From Struthidea cinerea (taxonomy: Eukaryota > Chordata > Aves > Passeriformes > Corcoracidae), in assembly GCA_013397865.1 (NCBI GenBank), contig VZTI01001779.1:62001-126000 (forward strand): a DNA stretch of 64,000 bases, read 5' to 3'. Positions within the stretch are counted from its first letter, which is position 1. Each line of letters starts with the position of its first letter. The notes under the pieces are model-generated. The model saw only the letters and a list, made by a program, of their open reading frames with translations, made no database searches and was not told the DNA's origin. Made by a program: the position numbers and the translations under genes. Shown one piece after another: positions 1 through 13,700 of this stretch.

Positions 1-3000
1 AAGTTGCAGCTGGATTATTGCTCTGGTGTCATTGCCAGTGCAGTGCCCAGCACCAGAATACCAGCAGTGGTTGGTGCAGTGCAAACACGGGGTGGCAAAG
101 ACAGCCATCTCCCCAAACAATTTACAACTAACATGGCAAACATAAGCCCAGAAGTGGGTTATGTTTCAAAATTATGGAAACGAGTGGTAACATGGCACAA
201 ATAATAGTTTAGGGAAATTATCTTTACTATTTTTGGGGCTCTCCTGGATGAAAGGAGTATGTCAAGAAAAGCGTGTTTTTTGAATGTGTTGCTACAGAAG
301 AGTTTCTCAGGAAATGTGACTAGAAAGCGACAGAGAGCCCAGGAGACCTCAGCACTGGTGGGACATGTGCTGAATGACCTGCTGAGGGGACTCTAGAAGG
401 ATTCTAGAGACGTAACTCAAAAGATGTCTTAAGAGATATTTGTCAGTATATCACAAATATAAAATACCAAGGAGGTGCAATTGTGTCCATCCACACACAT
501 GTTCATGAACCAACATGAAGTCAGGAACAACTGCTGAATCCCATAAAAGCTGAGTTATCATAGCTGGGATTCCTGTCCCTGTGGCTAGAAAGACTGAGCA
601 TTCTAGGATGCTAGTGGAGGCTCTCCAGTGTCCTAAATGCCATTTGGGATACCATTCTGATCCTCTTTGTAGGGTTTTATCTTGGATCAGCTGGCCTAAA
701 TCCAGAGCAAACCCATGGAGCTAAGCTAATTTTCCTTAATAAAAGCAGCATCTTGTCAAGTTTAGTTACAGACATAGAGAGTTCAAATTTTAATTCCACG
801 GAGAAGAGAATTAATATCTGTCCAGACAAAATCTTTTTATGTGCTCCAGATCAGTAGGGTTTGGAAGTGACACCACCACCACTTTCCAGTCTCAGGCTTA
901 CAGCATAGCCCAGTGTCACGTCAGAGGAAACAAGAGCATGCTCAGAAAGACCCCAAATCTATCATGCAGAGGGAACTGCTAAAAATAAATGTCAAGACAT
1001 CAGACACATCTGGACCTAATCCATAAGCAAACTTTCCCTTGAATTTAAACTTGGATTCAAAGAATAGAGGGTGGGGAGGGAAGCTATAAAGCCCCCTGTG
1101 ATGTGACAAGTGAGGGCTGTTTCATTAAGGTGACGCTGTGCTTTTAATTAGATAGTCATTTCATTTGGCTCTAAAGTGTCAAGTACAATTAATATGACAT
1201 TGGTAATCATTACTCCATGGTAATCTTGGGAGTAGAATTTTTTTCTTTTTTTTTTTTGCATTGTTCAAAGACCACACACTGCTGTGATGGAAGTAGGATG
1301 ATCCCTTTGCTACCAGTCTGGATAATCTCTAGTTTCTGTGCTTGTGTCTTGTCCTATTGTCTATCTTTTCTTCCTTTATGAAGGAAGTGATCTGCTATCA
1401 AAGGTTTTTTAAACTTCTGTGTTGCAATATGCCTCATTACCACGGGAAAGCCAGGGATAGGCACAGGCAACCAAGTGCCTGACTGTCTGTCTAGAGATGC
1501 CAACATTTGATTACAGGGGCTGAGGGGCATAATTTTAACGTGCACACACACACACATACACTGTGGCACCAGCAAGATGCAATACTGTTACTGTAGTGGA
1601 TCACAGCGGTGCCCACCCCTGCATGTTCATACTGTGGTTAAAAGGAGTTTTCACCTGTGTTTTTCTATACTACACATTTATGAAACATTAGTCTTTTCTT
1701 TCTTCTTCTTCACAGAGGAAGACAAATACTGGGTTTTCTCCCCACTCTCTTGGAAAGACAGACATCCATGAATCCATGCTTTACTCCTTCATCCTTCTGT
1801 ATAGATGTCTCTAGATGTGTAACAAGAATGTTCATTTTGGTTTTCATCCACTATAATGTTCCCAGCCACCATACTAGAATGTCATGACTGACCTGGAGAC
1901 CTTAACACCCAGGTTTTGCTATGGGATTTCTTGTGCCATTGTCTTCTCATTGCTTAACTAAGTGTGGCCAAGTATGGGACTGTCAGCTGGCTGTTTCCAT
2001 AGAGGGAACTCCTGGGTGCCCTGTGTTATGACCTTCACTGAGGCTCAAATCCCCCCAAAGAACCATTATTTGGGCTTTCTTCCTGGGATATTTGTTATCC
2101 AGCTTCTTAAGGATATCACTGAATATGAGTTTCTCACTGTTCTTCCAGTGCTCCACAAACATAAACGCATGTTCAATAACCTGGTGTGTCGTAGGCCTCG
2201 TGAGATCACACATCACGGAGCAAGGCAATCGAAGAAACACAGAGCTTCCTAAATGGCTTATTCAACACAAACAACTGCCTGGCAGGCAGACTCACACACA
2301 GTGAGCCAAGGTTTGCTCTCCTGCCCAAGTCCCAGCTTTGTCTTTGCTCACCAGGGACCCCCAGGCTGGTAGCCTCTCTGCACAGCCCGCAGGGACATCA
2401 AGTGACTGAGCCCCAGGCTGCTGGCGAGCACGGGATTGCAGCGGCTGCTTGGCTAAGTCAGGCATTTCCTATTTTCTGTAGAGATTTGCTAAACCTAAAT
2501 ATTTTAAAACAAATACAAGAACTGGAGCCTCTTCTCCTCGTGGCACAACAGGATGCTCTTCCACTGTTTATCTTGGTTGAGCGCAGGAAGTTGTGCTGTC
2601 GGGAAGCATTGGTGCAGATACAACTAGTTAGTGTGTTGTGTATTTGCCCAAAATGTCTGGAGAGGATTCAGGGTAATCTGCAGACGTTCAGCCAGATAGA
2701 TGTGTTCCTCAGGGCTGGTGTGAGTCATGGAGCACTGACCTGCTGGGGAAGGAAAGAGATTAAATAATTTACAGTAAAAGCCGTTCTGGTCTTTGTAGCT
2801 ATGTGCACATGCAGACCTGCCTCATCTCAAAGCACCAGAGAGGACTCATGAGCTCTTCAATAATTGTGAGAGCTCTTGATTATGGCAGGCACTGAAGACA
2901 CTGTGGTTCTCCTCAAGATTCAGCAGGACTAAGTGTTTCCATTTGAAGCACAAGATTAGGACCAAAGGATGCTGCTGTTACTGCAGGCACAGGCACAGAA

Positions 3001-6000
3001 GCACGTTCCTCTGATTCAGCAGCAAATCGACTTAGTTATGGTAGCTGAGGCAGGCTATCCTCACCCAGGAAATGTGAATTATTGCCATCTAGCTTAACCC
3101 ACAGTGGAAGGAGTTTCAGATAAACTACATTCTTTCACATTAGCCATGGAGCGGGAGCACACACCCTGACAGTTACTACATCTCAGCTGACGCTCAAGCC
3201 TAAACAGGATTTAAGTGGAATACAAGTTGTCTGTAGATCTTCCAGCAAGCCAAAGACCCCAGATGCCAGCTGTTGGGAGAAATGGTTATTCTCCACACGC
3301 TTATTAATACATGCACTGTCACATATGCCTGAGATCAACTCGAGCTTATGCAAGGAACACAGATCCACGGCACACATGCAGCAGATCCAGCAACTTGCAC
3401 CAGACCTACCCCTTCCTGATGCTGGTGCATCAGGACCTGAGTTAGATAAATGTTGCTGCTATTCACTTGTTCATCATTTTTGCTTAGAAACAAGAGCCTA
3501 CTGGGACAGCATCCATGCAGTTTAGTACTCTACCTCTGACTCAGCTCTGAGTGCTCGAAGACCTAAAGTCATGGTGAAGACAGAAGGAAGAATAACCTAC
3601 AGAGTTCTGATTTCTAACATTTTAAAAGGGTTCAGTAAGTTCTGAAGCTCTAGGTTTAATAACCCTCACAAAATCCGTTTTATCATTAGTTATAACTCGA
3701 TAGTCTGGATGTGAATATATATTTAAATCCTGCCTAGTAACCAGAGGCAAGAAGAGATGAAAAAATAAGGAGGAAAAAACGTTGAACAGATCTTTGTTTT
3801 TCAATCTCAACGTTTTTGACAGAAGCTTGAGGATGGTTTTCATTTTATCCCAATTAGCACAGACTACCCTAGCTATGGAAAACTGGAAGCCAGCCAAGTT
3901 TTCACCACGAGAACAATTTGGTAACTCCAAGAAATATTTTTATTAATAGCTTTTGTGTCTGTGTGTGTGTAACATCTGGGCTCATACAAGTGTTAACAAT
4001 CATTAATGTTTGCTTCTCTGCTGAAATAACAGAAACAATCTCAATGTGTCCAAGCAACCGCACCTCACTCTTCTATCCCCTCTCCATCTTTGATACAAAC
4101 AAGGACATTATCACTGCCAACAACTCAGAGAAACAAATTGAAACAAAAATGTAGGAAAATAGATTAAAAACCACCTCCCTTTCATAATTTGAGGCCACAA
4201 GAGTCTAAAATAAGACCATAAATAAGTGTTTGAGTGACAGTTTTGTTCTGTTTAAGCAACACAACGGTTTTGTGGTGCTTTACAACTCTGTCTTGGTATC
4301 TTGTTTACCAGGAGATGGCTCTTTTCCTACTCATTGACAGGCCTAAGAATGGAAAGGAAATAATCCATATAAAAAAATAAGTGTCCTCTCAGCTGCCAAG
4401 TTCTCTAAAGTCAAGTTCATGTGGGTCCACCACCTGGACAGTTTGGCTGAGAGCTGTGTCCAAGGTCACATCACTGGAGGTGCCTGGCCAGTGGTGATGC
4501 TTTAGAGAAGAAATGATGGTCCCTGTTGATGGCTAAGTCTCTGGTGCAAGCTGGAGTAGAGCCTCCCAACCAATCCTGTGCATTACCATTTTCTTTAAAT
4601 TAACGTTATCACTCCTTAAGAATCCATTAGAAATACCTTCTTCTCAAGACTGAAAACAGGGGATAAGAGAATTACTTGCCTAATTAAATGCCCACTTTCA
4701 CAAGTCAGTCCCCTTTATATTTAAGGGGAAGAATGGGAAGATAATTCAAGGTAAAGCTTAACTGAAGGCTCTGAATTACCACTTGTACAAGTATCCATTT
4801 TTCATCTGACTATGCCTTTTATGCCTTAAGGAAATAGTCTGCATATCCCACAGGGGAACAATACTGTGTTCTTCATCATATATTTTCAAACTTCACTGAG
4901 ACAAGCTCTCTTTGGCGGCCTTGCCACAAAAGAGTTTTGACCTCATAAAAATTACCAGCATTAATTATATGACAGTGTGTTTGTGCCTTCCTCATTATTT
5001 TAACTTGCATTGGGACATCAGGAGAATGAATTTAACCACAGGCATTTAATAATACATTAAATTAGTTTTCTAAAAGTCCTAGTAACAGTAGAAGTCATAA
5101 CAATCCCAGACAGTTTGATGGTACAGTGTCACAAGCACAATACTAATTCTCTGAGATATAGTGAGAAATGACCTTCACATGGTGGCTTCTCACAACAGCA
5201 TTGCTCAATGGAATGCTGACTTTCTTGGGAGAACCAAATACTCTGCAGAAAATGCATTTGGGTCTTTAATGTTAACGCAAATGCAGGTTTGGCTGCAGAG
5301 TCAAGGCAAATGTTTGAGTTCATTCATTTATTCCAGCTGGCAAGGAATTGAGCACATTGCTACAGTTTGAACACAGCACTCACCCTAGTCTCCCCAGGAT
5401 GTCCCACCTGCATTCAGGACACCATTTCATCAGTCTCTCATATGTCCTCTCCCATATTTCTTAGATGTATGTTACTGTCTCCAATGGCAGTACTGGATGA
5501 ACCGCCTCCCTAAAATGGGCTGAACGAAATATGCCTCTTTCTCTTTAGTGATTTTAAACAAACTTCTGCTGGACACTCTGGGCTCCTCTGCTTAGCCAGA
5601 TGAAGGTAGGGAACAAAGTTTCTGTTTAGAAGTAAAGCACCACAGGTAACATAAATGCTTTCAACTGATGGTTCAATAGAGAAACTCTTTCACTGTGATG
5701 GCTTGCACATGATGCCCATCTCTAGTGGTTCAGCTGCCAAGTTCTCCTGAGCTCACCTGTGCAGTGATTTCTTCCCATCAGGATACAGATAAACCTCTTA
5801 ATTTGGGTTGTCCAACTTCAGCAGTACTTCCCAGTACTTCCCAGGAAGACACATGCAGAAGATGTTCAGCTTGCTGACAATTGTCAGACACACAGACTGC
5901 CATCATACTTCTTCCCACGTGAAGGATCTGTCTCTGAGGTATTACACAGATCTGGTACAGGGGCCCCAAACCCTTGCACAGCACCACCGAGCAGGGGCAG

Positions 6001-6562
6001 AGCAGACTCTACTTCCTACCACTTACTTATATGGAACAGACACAATTTGCCCAGCAGGAATGTCTGTGCAAATGGTCCGTTTTACACATAAACTGAGTGG
6101 TTTGGGGCTCTCTCCATGCATCCACAGCTGAATATATGAACGATAGGTCTGTGAAGTTTTCAGTTTGTTTTGGGCTTCTTTGAGATGAAAACAAGATAGA
6201 CACAGTAATTGGGACCTGACAGTGACAGCACCATTCCAAAATAAACAGCTTAGAAAAGAGCCTGTAGTCAATCACTATGCCATAAACCACAGCAAAACAA
6301 AAGGGGAAGACTAAACAGCAGAAGAGTTTTCTTTCAAATTCGCCTTAGTTTTCTAGGAGTTTCTTTGCCTTGGGATCAGCCAGCTGTGATTTTCCCTTCT
6401 ACTCACAAGCTCCCAGAAGCACCTTGGAGGAAGTCCTGCAGGGGTGTGATAACACAGGTTCAGTGTGTGAGAACATTGTCCTCACCTCTGTCCTCAGCAG
6501 CTTCTCCACTTTCTTCTTTTTTATGTGTGTTTTAAGCACAGAATTCATTCCATGGGGAAAAA
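1..6562. other. Unique non-coding sequence, no gene recognised
   Basis: No reading frame here carries a recognisable domain, signal peptide or splice-framed exon, and open stretches rarely exceed about 120 codons and overlap on both strands. The visible structure is minor: a T-rich run at 1238-1257, a (CA)7 tract at 1543-1556, a GT-rich stretch around 3954-3970, and a 10-bp unit (CAGTACTTCC) repeated about 2.4 times at 5822-5845. I see no retroelement tail or long terminal repeat. It reads as ordinary intergenic or intronic DNA. Confidence 0.6.
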
Positions 6563-6627
6563 AATTATTATCATTATTATTAGTAGTTTTAGTATTAGTA
6601 TTACTACATTGGTGGTGGGGTTATTAC

Positions 6628-6663
<36 letters not shown>
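6563..6663. repeat. (TTA)n/(ATT)n trinucleotide microsatellite
   Basis: An imperfect AT-rich trinucleotide array starts after an A run at about 6563. It is interrupted by AGT/GTT variants and a short TGGTGG segment at about 6609-6619. It then becomes a nearly pure (TTA)n tract of about 35-40 bp from 6626 to 6663. Runs of leucine, isoleucine or tyrosine in frames crossing it are artefacts of the repeat. The purest part is at the 3' end, which suggests it is the younger, length-variable part. Confidence 0.93.
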
Positions 6664-6664
<1 letters not shown>

Positions 6665-9600
6665 TCTAAATCCTTGCACAGGGTGCCTTCATTCCCCCTG
6701 GCAAGCGGGCTCTAAGCTTGCACACAACTGCGTGGTGACCTGTGGCTCCAAAGCCTCCTAACCACAATGCACTGTGTTCATAAACAAAGTTCACCGGATG
6801 TTCAGCATCCAGCTTGTAGGAAACTCTGCCAAGTCTGTGAGTTCTAAATGCTGAACTAATAGTGAACTTTCATAAAGCAGGTCATACAATAAACTTCCAT
6901 GAATTACTGTTATAAGCTGCTATGAATTGCTCTGCGGCAGGTTCCAAGCAATGTTTTTGCTGTCCTTTCACTAAAACTGCAGTAAATCCTTAGAAAGAAG
7001 AACCAAAAAAGATGTAATGTACCTTCAAATTTGCAGCCTTGTTGCACAGTTTCTAGCCCACCGTCAGTCACGCAATGCAAAAAGTGGAGCCACTGTTTGC
7101 AACATTGATTAAGGAAATTTTTGTTAATCCTGTACACAAATTGAAACAAAACTTTGACTGTTTCAGAGTCTAGATATTTCTCTGAAGAAAGTGGAAAAAA
7201 CAGTTGGGATTTTTTTCAGAATGCAAGGACCTTGGCTTTAGACAGCAGTTGTTCACCTCCAGCAGGAGTCAGGAGTTCACAACTTCTCTGAAAAGCAAGT
7301 CCAACAAAGCAACAGCAACAAACCAAAAAACTGTATAACATCCAGTTATTTTACAAATTCAGCAGCAATGTTCCTTGTCCCTTGGCTCTCCTAACCTTTG
7401 ATCAACTCCTGACTCAAAGCAAAGAGCAGATTTAAAATTTAAGTGAATACAGATACAAGTTACTCTCTTCTCTTTTTCTTTTCTCTCCTCGCCTTTCCTT
7501 ATTTTCCTGTCCTAACAGGCTCTCCCTGTCAGTGACCTCTGTGGCTGTTTGCCACAGGTAGTGTGACATCCTCCATCCACCTTACTGGGATATCTTCACC
7601 TCCACAGCAGTTAACCAGCAATGTTGGCTTCCAGTACATTCCAATAATAAAATTGGTATTTTATTACCATATCTTTCTCTGGGAAGTGGTTCTGTGTGCT
7701 ACAGGGTAATGGATGAGGTATCCTGCACTCTGATTAAACGTGGCCAGGAATGTGATAACACAGGCATCAATGGACAAACCTGCTGATGAGGCAGCTAGGG
7801 AAGTTCAGCAGCCTGGGAAGTGATGTAGCTTCTAAATGACTCCCAAATTACTTCAGCCTTTTGTCCTGAACTATTCCATGTAAAATCTTTACAGACCAAA
7901 GCACATAAGGGTTAAGTATTGTGATGGGTAACTTTGAGACACTGATGTCTTTTCCTGAACCAGTCATTAAATGCACAGCCCCTCGAGGTGCTGAGTTCCC
8001 CTGGTTTTCACTAATATCAACAGAATTTCAAGGAATTTGGTGCTTTCCTGCAACATGCAAGACCAGGGTCCAACATCTGGAACAGATGTCCCATCCCAAC
8101 TATGTGTCGTATCTACAGCTCCTGATACTAAAAATTTTCCTGGACAAAAAAAAGGAGAAAATCACAGCACAGCCACAGGTCTGTTTATCATTTTCCCCTT
8201 GCAAATTGCAGCCACACTTTGATTTTGTCTTCTGAAGCCTCCTACGTTTTTTTTCCCCCTTTGCCTGGTGACATTCACTCTCAGCTGTTATAGCGAATAT
8301 CATTCACTCTGTTTCTATTCATGGGACATCATTTTCAGTCACAAGTATGAGGCTAAGAAAGTTTGTAAAAACACAATCACAATCTGTCGAGGAGGAAAGT
8401 TGATATTTGGGAGCCAGGAAGGAGAGAGGACAGAATGTTTTCAGCCAGCAGGTCCCACAGGGTCTGACAGGAGAGTCCCTTTGAGGAACTCCATCCTGTC
8501 TCGTATCTTTTCCAGGCAATTAATTTTTCAGGAGCTGAAGAGGTAAAAGGTAATGAAACAGGTGAAAGTAGTGAAGAAAGATCATGAAAGGTCATGAAAG
8601 ACCAAAATCCTTTATCCCATGCAACAGGGCAAGATTTCCCCCCAAAAATGAGGTCTCTTCATTTCCCTCTGTGAAATGAAGAATTGAATGTACTGGTCCA
8701 TGAGGTACCCAACAAGCATTAGCAAACTCCTTCCATGCTGACCAGTCAACAGAAATCACAAGAACTCTTCCTTTACCCTCATTACACACAGAACTGGCAT
8801 TTTCCAGGCTGTCAGACAAATGCATTCCTAGAGTGAGTTCCCTACACAAAGTATTCAGGCATTAGAGTACATATGGACATAAAACTCTTTTCTTACTAAT
8901 TTCTGGGATGGTTGGCAGAAAAACTGCAGTGTTCTTCAGCTGATCTGGAGAAATGTAAGAGTAGCTCATGCAGTCATTGCAGAGCAATCTGTGGGTGTTG
9001 AATTGCTAGGAAAAATAATAATAAATCATTAGGAAAGTGTGGAAGAGTACTTTGAAAGACAGAAGTTTCTCATTTCCGTATCTCTACACTAAAGGGATGG
9101 GCATGGGCAATGGGTATGAATGTCATTTATCCATGAAAAGAGCTGGATCCAGCACTTAGCTCAGGTCTTGGGAAGAACCAAACACAGCTGCAGGAATGCA
9201 CAAGGACTGAACATCAGTCATGACAGTGGCTACGTGTTCTTAGGAGATAGATCTCAGCACCACCACAGGGCTGTAGGTGGGGAGGAACGAGGAGCTGGGC
9301 TGTAAGTGTGGTAAGCAACGACATCTTTGCTAACAGGGTCAGAGATAACGTATCACATACATCTATTTCTAGGCCTCACACATGTACACAGGCCTGTTCC
9401 AAAACTCACTGAAATCACTGGGACTCTCTCCACTGGCACCAAGAAGCCCCAGATCCAGCCCATAAAGAGCTGCAGCAAGACTGCAGCCATATGGGATTAT
9501 TTCTGAGTCACAGTAGTAAGAAATATAATGAAAATATGTTGGCTTGTTTTAGTTGGTAAACATAACAATCTTGGCAGGCTCAGCAAGAGACCAGATGCTA

Positions 9601-10484
9601 AGCGGTCTGGAAGCTAAACTCTCATCCTCAGAGGCGGCTACTTGGGGTGAAGACCATGAGGAGGGCAGTGTGGGCAGGCCAGCATTGCTACTGCCTGTTT
9701 TCTACCTGTCCTGTGGACACACACAGCTCTCCACGTCTGGCAGCCTGAAAGCTAAAAACTCCCTGTGTCCAAACAAACCCATGGGAAAGGACATACTGAG
9801 CTAGATAAATTACAGTTATGAAATACAAGTATTTAATTAAATCTTGTCTGGCTGCATTTTGTACCCTTCCAAAAAAAAAAAGTCCAAATTCAAAACTAAT
9901 CTGGAACTGACTGCCTATGTTATAATTTACTAGAAACTCTGTTGTCATCACTTCAGTTCATAGAAAGGAAAAATAAGAACAGCAACAGCTTTCATCAGTC
10001 CCCATTTTAAAAAAGAAAAATGCTGCATTTTAAAGAAAAAAAATTAAATATAGCAATGGAGCCAAGTCTAAGTTTGTGGTAAATGCAGGGAGGTTAGGCA
10101 GGTCAGCCAAGGTGGATAAAGGTGGGTCAGGTTAGCAGAGGGCAGACAGGTTTCCTGGTGTCCCCCACCGCCTGGCCTGGCAGCCCTGGGAGACCCCTCC
10201 TGAGCCTGCCTTTGGCTGGACGAACTATTCTGGCTCCAGCTGACACAGGGCATCTCCTGACTCTCTGGCAGCAGCTACATAGAACAGAGTCTGAAGACGA
10301 GGAAAAGGTGTGGGCCAGTTGCAGGATCGTGCCACAACAAAGGCTCTTCGAGATGTGACTTACCTGGAGGGGACTGTGACCACTGCCCTTGCAGCAAACG
10401 CCCTTTGGGATCCTGACTGCTCCACATCCAGACTCGTGGCTGAAAGGTGACTAACTCTCCTACTCTCTCATTCATCCCATCTAG
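6664..10484. other. Unique non-coding sequence, no gene recognised
   Basis: No coding signature or RNA gene is visible. Small features are a 10-bp near-tandem repeat based on TCATGAAAGG at about 8583-8602 and an 11-A run at 9871-9881. At 10081-10150 a purine-rich stretch repeats AGGT/GGTCAG-like words. Nothing here resembles a transposable-element terminus. Confidence 0.55.
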
Positions 10485-10778
10485 GAATCATAGAAATATA
10501 GAATATTTTGAGTTGGAAAGGATCTTTCAAAATTCATCTAGTCCAACCTCTCCACCACCCCAATATGGGCAGGGACACCTCCCACTAGACCAATCTGCTC
10601 AAAGTCCCACCCAACCTGACCTCAAACACTTTCAGGAATGAGGCATCCACAGCTTCTCTGGGCAACCTCTTCCAGTGTTTTACCACCCTTATTGTAAAAA
10701 AGATTCTTCCTTTCATCTAATGTAGATCAACCCTCCTCCAGTTTAAAACCATTACCCCATGTCCTTGTAAAAAGCTTA
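10485..10778 (-). mobile_element. CR1 LINE 3' fragment (5'-truncated), minus strand
   Basis: On the plus strand this reads as the reverse complement of a CR1 3' end: an AATCATAGAA-type terminal motif, then GAGTTGGAAAGGATCTTTCA, a CATCTAGTCCAACCT block, GGGCAGGGACACCTCCCACT, GCATCCACAGCTTCTCTGGG and CATTACCCCATGTCC. These are diagnostic CR1 landmarks in the usual order. About 290 bp remain, representing the 3' untranslated part and the last stretch of the reverse-transcriptase ORF, as expected for a 5'-truncated insertion. Homology fades near the GTAAAAAGC at about 10775, where a small deletion relative to the family seems likely. The many substitutions indicate an old copy. It is non-functional. 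Confidence 0.93.
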
Positions 10779-13700
10779 TTTACATTTCATATCTTCATCT
10801 CAGCAACCATTTGTTCAGGACCCACAAGAACAGCATCCAAGGTTTGTGAATGGAAGTTATAATATATTTAGATAATAAGAAAAATGCCAAGGGCAAAACA
10901 GCACTACAGCTGTTTTACAAAGCAGTTTATAAAATCTGCACTGCCCAGCAGATTTTCCTAAGCATCAGACTGACAGCTCAGGGGTCCTAGAGGCAGGGCA
11001 GCAGGGCTGGTGGCTGTACTTGCTGTGAAAGGGCAGCTCCATCTCAACTAACTCTCTTGGAGTGGCTCTCTGGACATCTTCTGTGTCTGGTTTCAGCCAG
11101 CTGGTGAACTGTTAAAGGGAAATGTCAGCACACACCATTCCCCCACCAACGCACTGCTCAGCTTGGGCTGTGTCAGAAAACCCTGCTCACGTCTCCCTGT
11201 TGAAATGCTGCCTCGTTTTCAGTCTTTTATGGATGGCCAGAGTTTATGCAGACTTTGCTTCCTTTCAGAAACACTGGCATGCAACAATGCATAGTCCCTG
11301 TTTCACATGTGTGTGGTCACTAGATTGGTCAATAAATTGTTTATTCAAACCAAATGGTTCACATGAAATAGGATATTCTTAGGTCCCTTGCATGCAAAAA
11401 TAGCAGCACAGGTCGTGCTGGTTTTACTGTTTCTTTTCTTCTCTGCAAATAGCAATGACACCAAGAAGAGCAAAATGGTCATTTTTACAGATTTCATCTG
11501 CATAGAGCAAATGTATTCCCTGTGACAGATACCTCATCCTCAATATTTCACTAACCACCTTTCCAAAGGCTATCATTTGACATGTCACAATTTGCAAAAT
11601 AGATACAGATTGTTATGGCAATCCTGCTCCTTTCCTGTATGTGTGAGGAACTAGGAGTTTAACTACATCCTGAGATTTTGAGAGGCTTTTACAATATGGA
11701 AGCTGTCTCCCAGCATTCTGACATTTTACAAAACATGTAATGTAATGTTGGAGTCCTACACAAAAATTTTCAGCAAAGATTACTTTCTATTGAAAAGAAC
11801 CCCAACTTTATCCAACTGAAAAAAAAAAAAATACCCACTCTGAAAGCTCAAAACAAGATTAAGGCTTCTTGTTTAAGACACCATACAGACATGATAGCAG
11901 AAAGCTTGTGATGCAAGAAGGTGGTAATCTAAGAAAAGTAAATAGATAAGAAAGAAGCACCAGGACCATCCTCTGATAAAGAACGGATACAGCAGTGTCA
12001 GTTGATTTACATAGGGCCACTCTGGAGAGAGACGTCCTAAACCTCAGTCTCCAAGTGAGGTGCACTAACTACAAGACAATCCTTCCACACTAAAAGAAGG
12101 ATTACTTTGTACTATTGGAAGCTGTTCTTTTTATCCTGTTGGTGTTTAAGAACTGAATGTTTTGTTAACCATTAATTTTGGATGAGTTTGCCATTTGAAA
12201 TCTTATAGCATTTACAGTAGTTTTTGGAGATTTCCCTTGTTGGACCATTCATACAAATAGATATATCTTATTCTTTCCTTGGCTTCTTTCTGTGTTTGTT
12301 TTGGCTACCAGCACATTCCACTTACAAGAAGAATAAGGGAAACCTTTCCAAAAAATTAGCACACTTAGTTATAGGAGAGCTGAAAACATATCATGCCTTT
12401 GCAAAGTGTGAGTGACAGAGAGAATTCCTTTGTTAATTATTTTTCCTAGGCCCAGGGGAAGCAAAATATTTGAGAGAAAAAAAAACAAATCCTTTTACCA
12501 TATCCAAAATACGGTGAATTTGAAACAGGAGAGGGCTGCATACACTGGTGTAAAGTGCCAGCCTCGTGGGCAGCACCAAAACTCATTCAGCACTTGAAAA
12601 TATTTTCTTTACTTGGAGGCCAAGCACAACAGCAATGAGTTTCCCCACAGACACACACATTTACTTTGCTTTCATCTGACAAACACAGGTCAGTGAATTT
12701 GCATACGAACTATTTTTTTTAGGAGAGACAGTACTTCCTTTTACTTTGCTTATGGCAAAACACATGAAAATATCCAGCAGACGAAAGGTCTAAACAACTC
12801 CGAAGTTCTACTTAAAACAAAATTAATTTGTAGCCTGTATAGGCTTCACATTGGATATTTAATTTATTAAATACCTCTATGAAGAACATCATTGGAAGCT
12901 GGACTGGGATCTTATTTAGAAGATCTATTTCACTTATTTTCCATTGGAAATCTGCTTTGTTAACCCAGATGTCCCATCAGAATTCCTGGGGTGCCTGACT
13001 CCATCACTTGTCTCCGAGACACCAACAAGCACCAGCTGCAGTAGCTGGCTCATGGACACATCTCCTTTGTAACCCTGGAGGCTGAAGTCAAGGGCTGAAT
13101 GGGATGTGCCCCACAAAACTTCCAGCTGCCTTCCCAGCTGTTTCATTAAATGTACTGGTCCAAAGCTGCATTTTGTTGGGAACTGTCTGGGTCAATTTTG
13201 GGGACTTTGCATTAATTTAGCCTCTTGAGATGGGGTTGCAATGAAAGGATCTGAGTCATGAATGCATACAGAGTGATTCTCACCATGAGATGTCCTCTCA
13301 CCCACAGTGCCCACCAATGTCCCACAGTGCCTTATACCTGCTGCAGGAGCTGGGCCATAGAAAACCTTCCTCCTGTCTTTATCCTGACAGCTGAGCTTTA
13401 GTTTAGCAGGACAAATCAGTCACAATTCCACAGAGCCTGTAGGGACTGCTCTTGGCTCATCTCCCGTCTGCATTTAAAGGGTTTCAGAGGCATCAAAGCT
13501 GGATAACAGCAGACAAAGGTTTAAGCTTCTTCAGGCATCTCCTCTGAAATGCCCCAACACCCACCCACCTCCTTGCATAGCTTGTGACCTTGGTGTACTG
13601 TCCCTAAGCACAGCAAATCTGGCCTTGAAATGAACTTCCAGGAAGCCCTCAAACAATACTGAAGACAAAAACACCCAGTGCTTGTGGTCTAGTGTTTACC

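Noticed and set aside
6370..6761. Open frames ending in long tyrosine or leucine runs
   Set aside because: The runs are translation of the TTA microsatellite.
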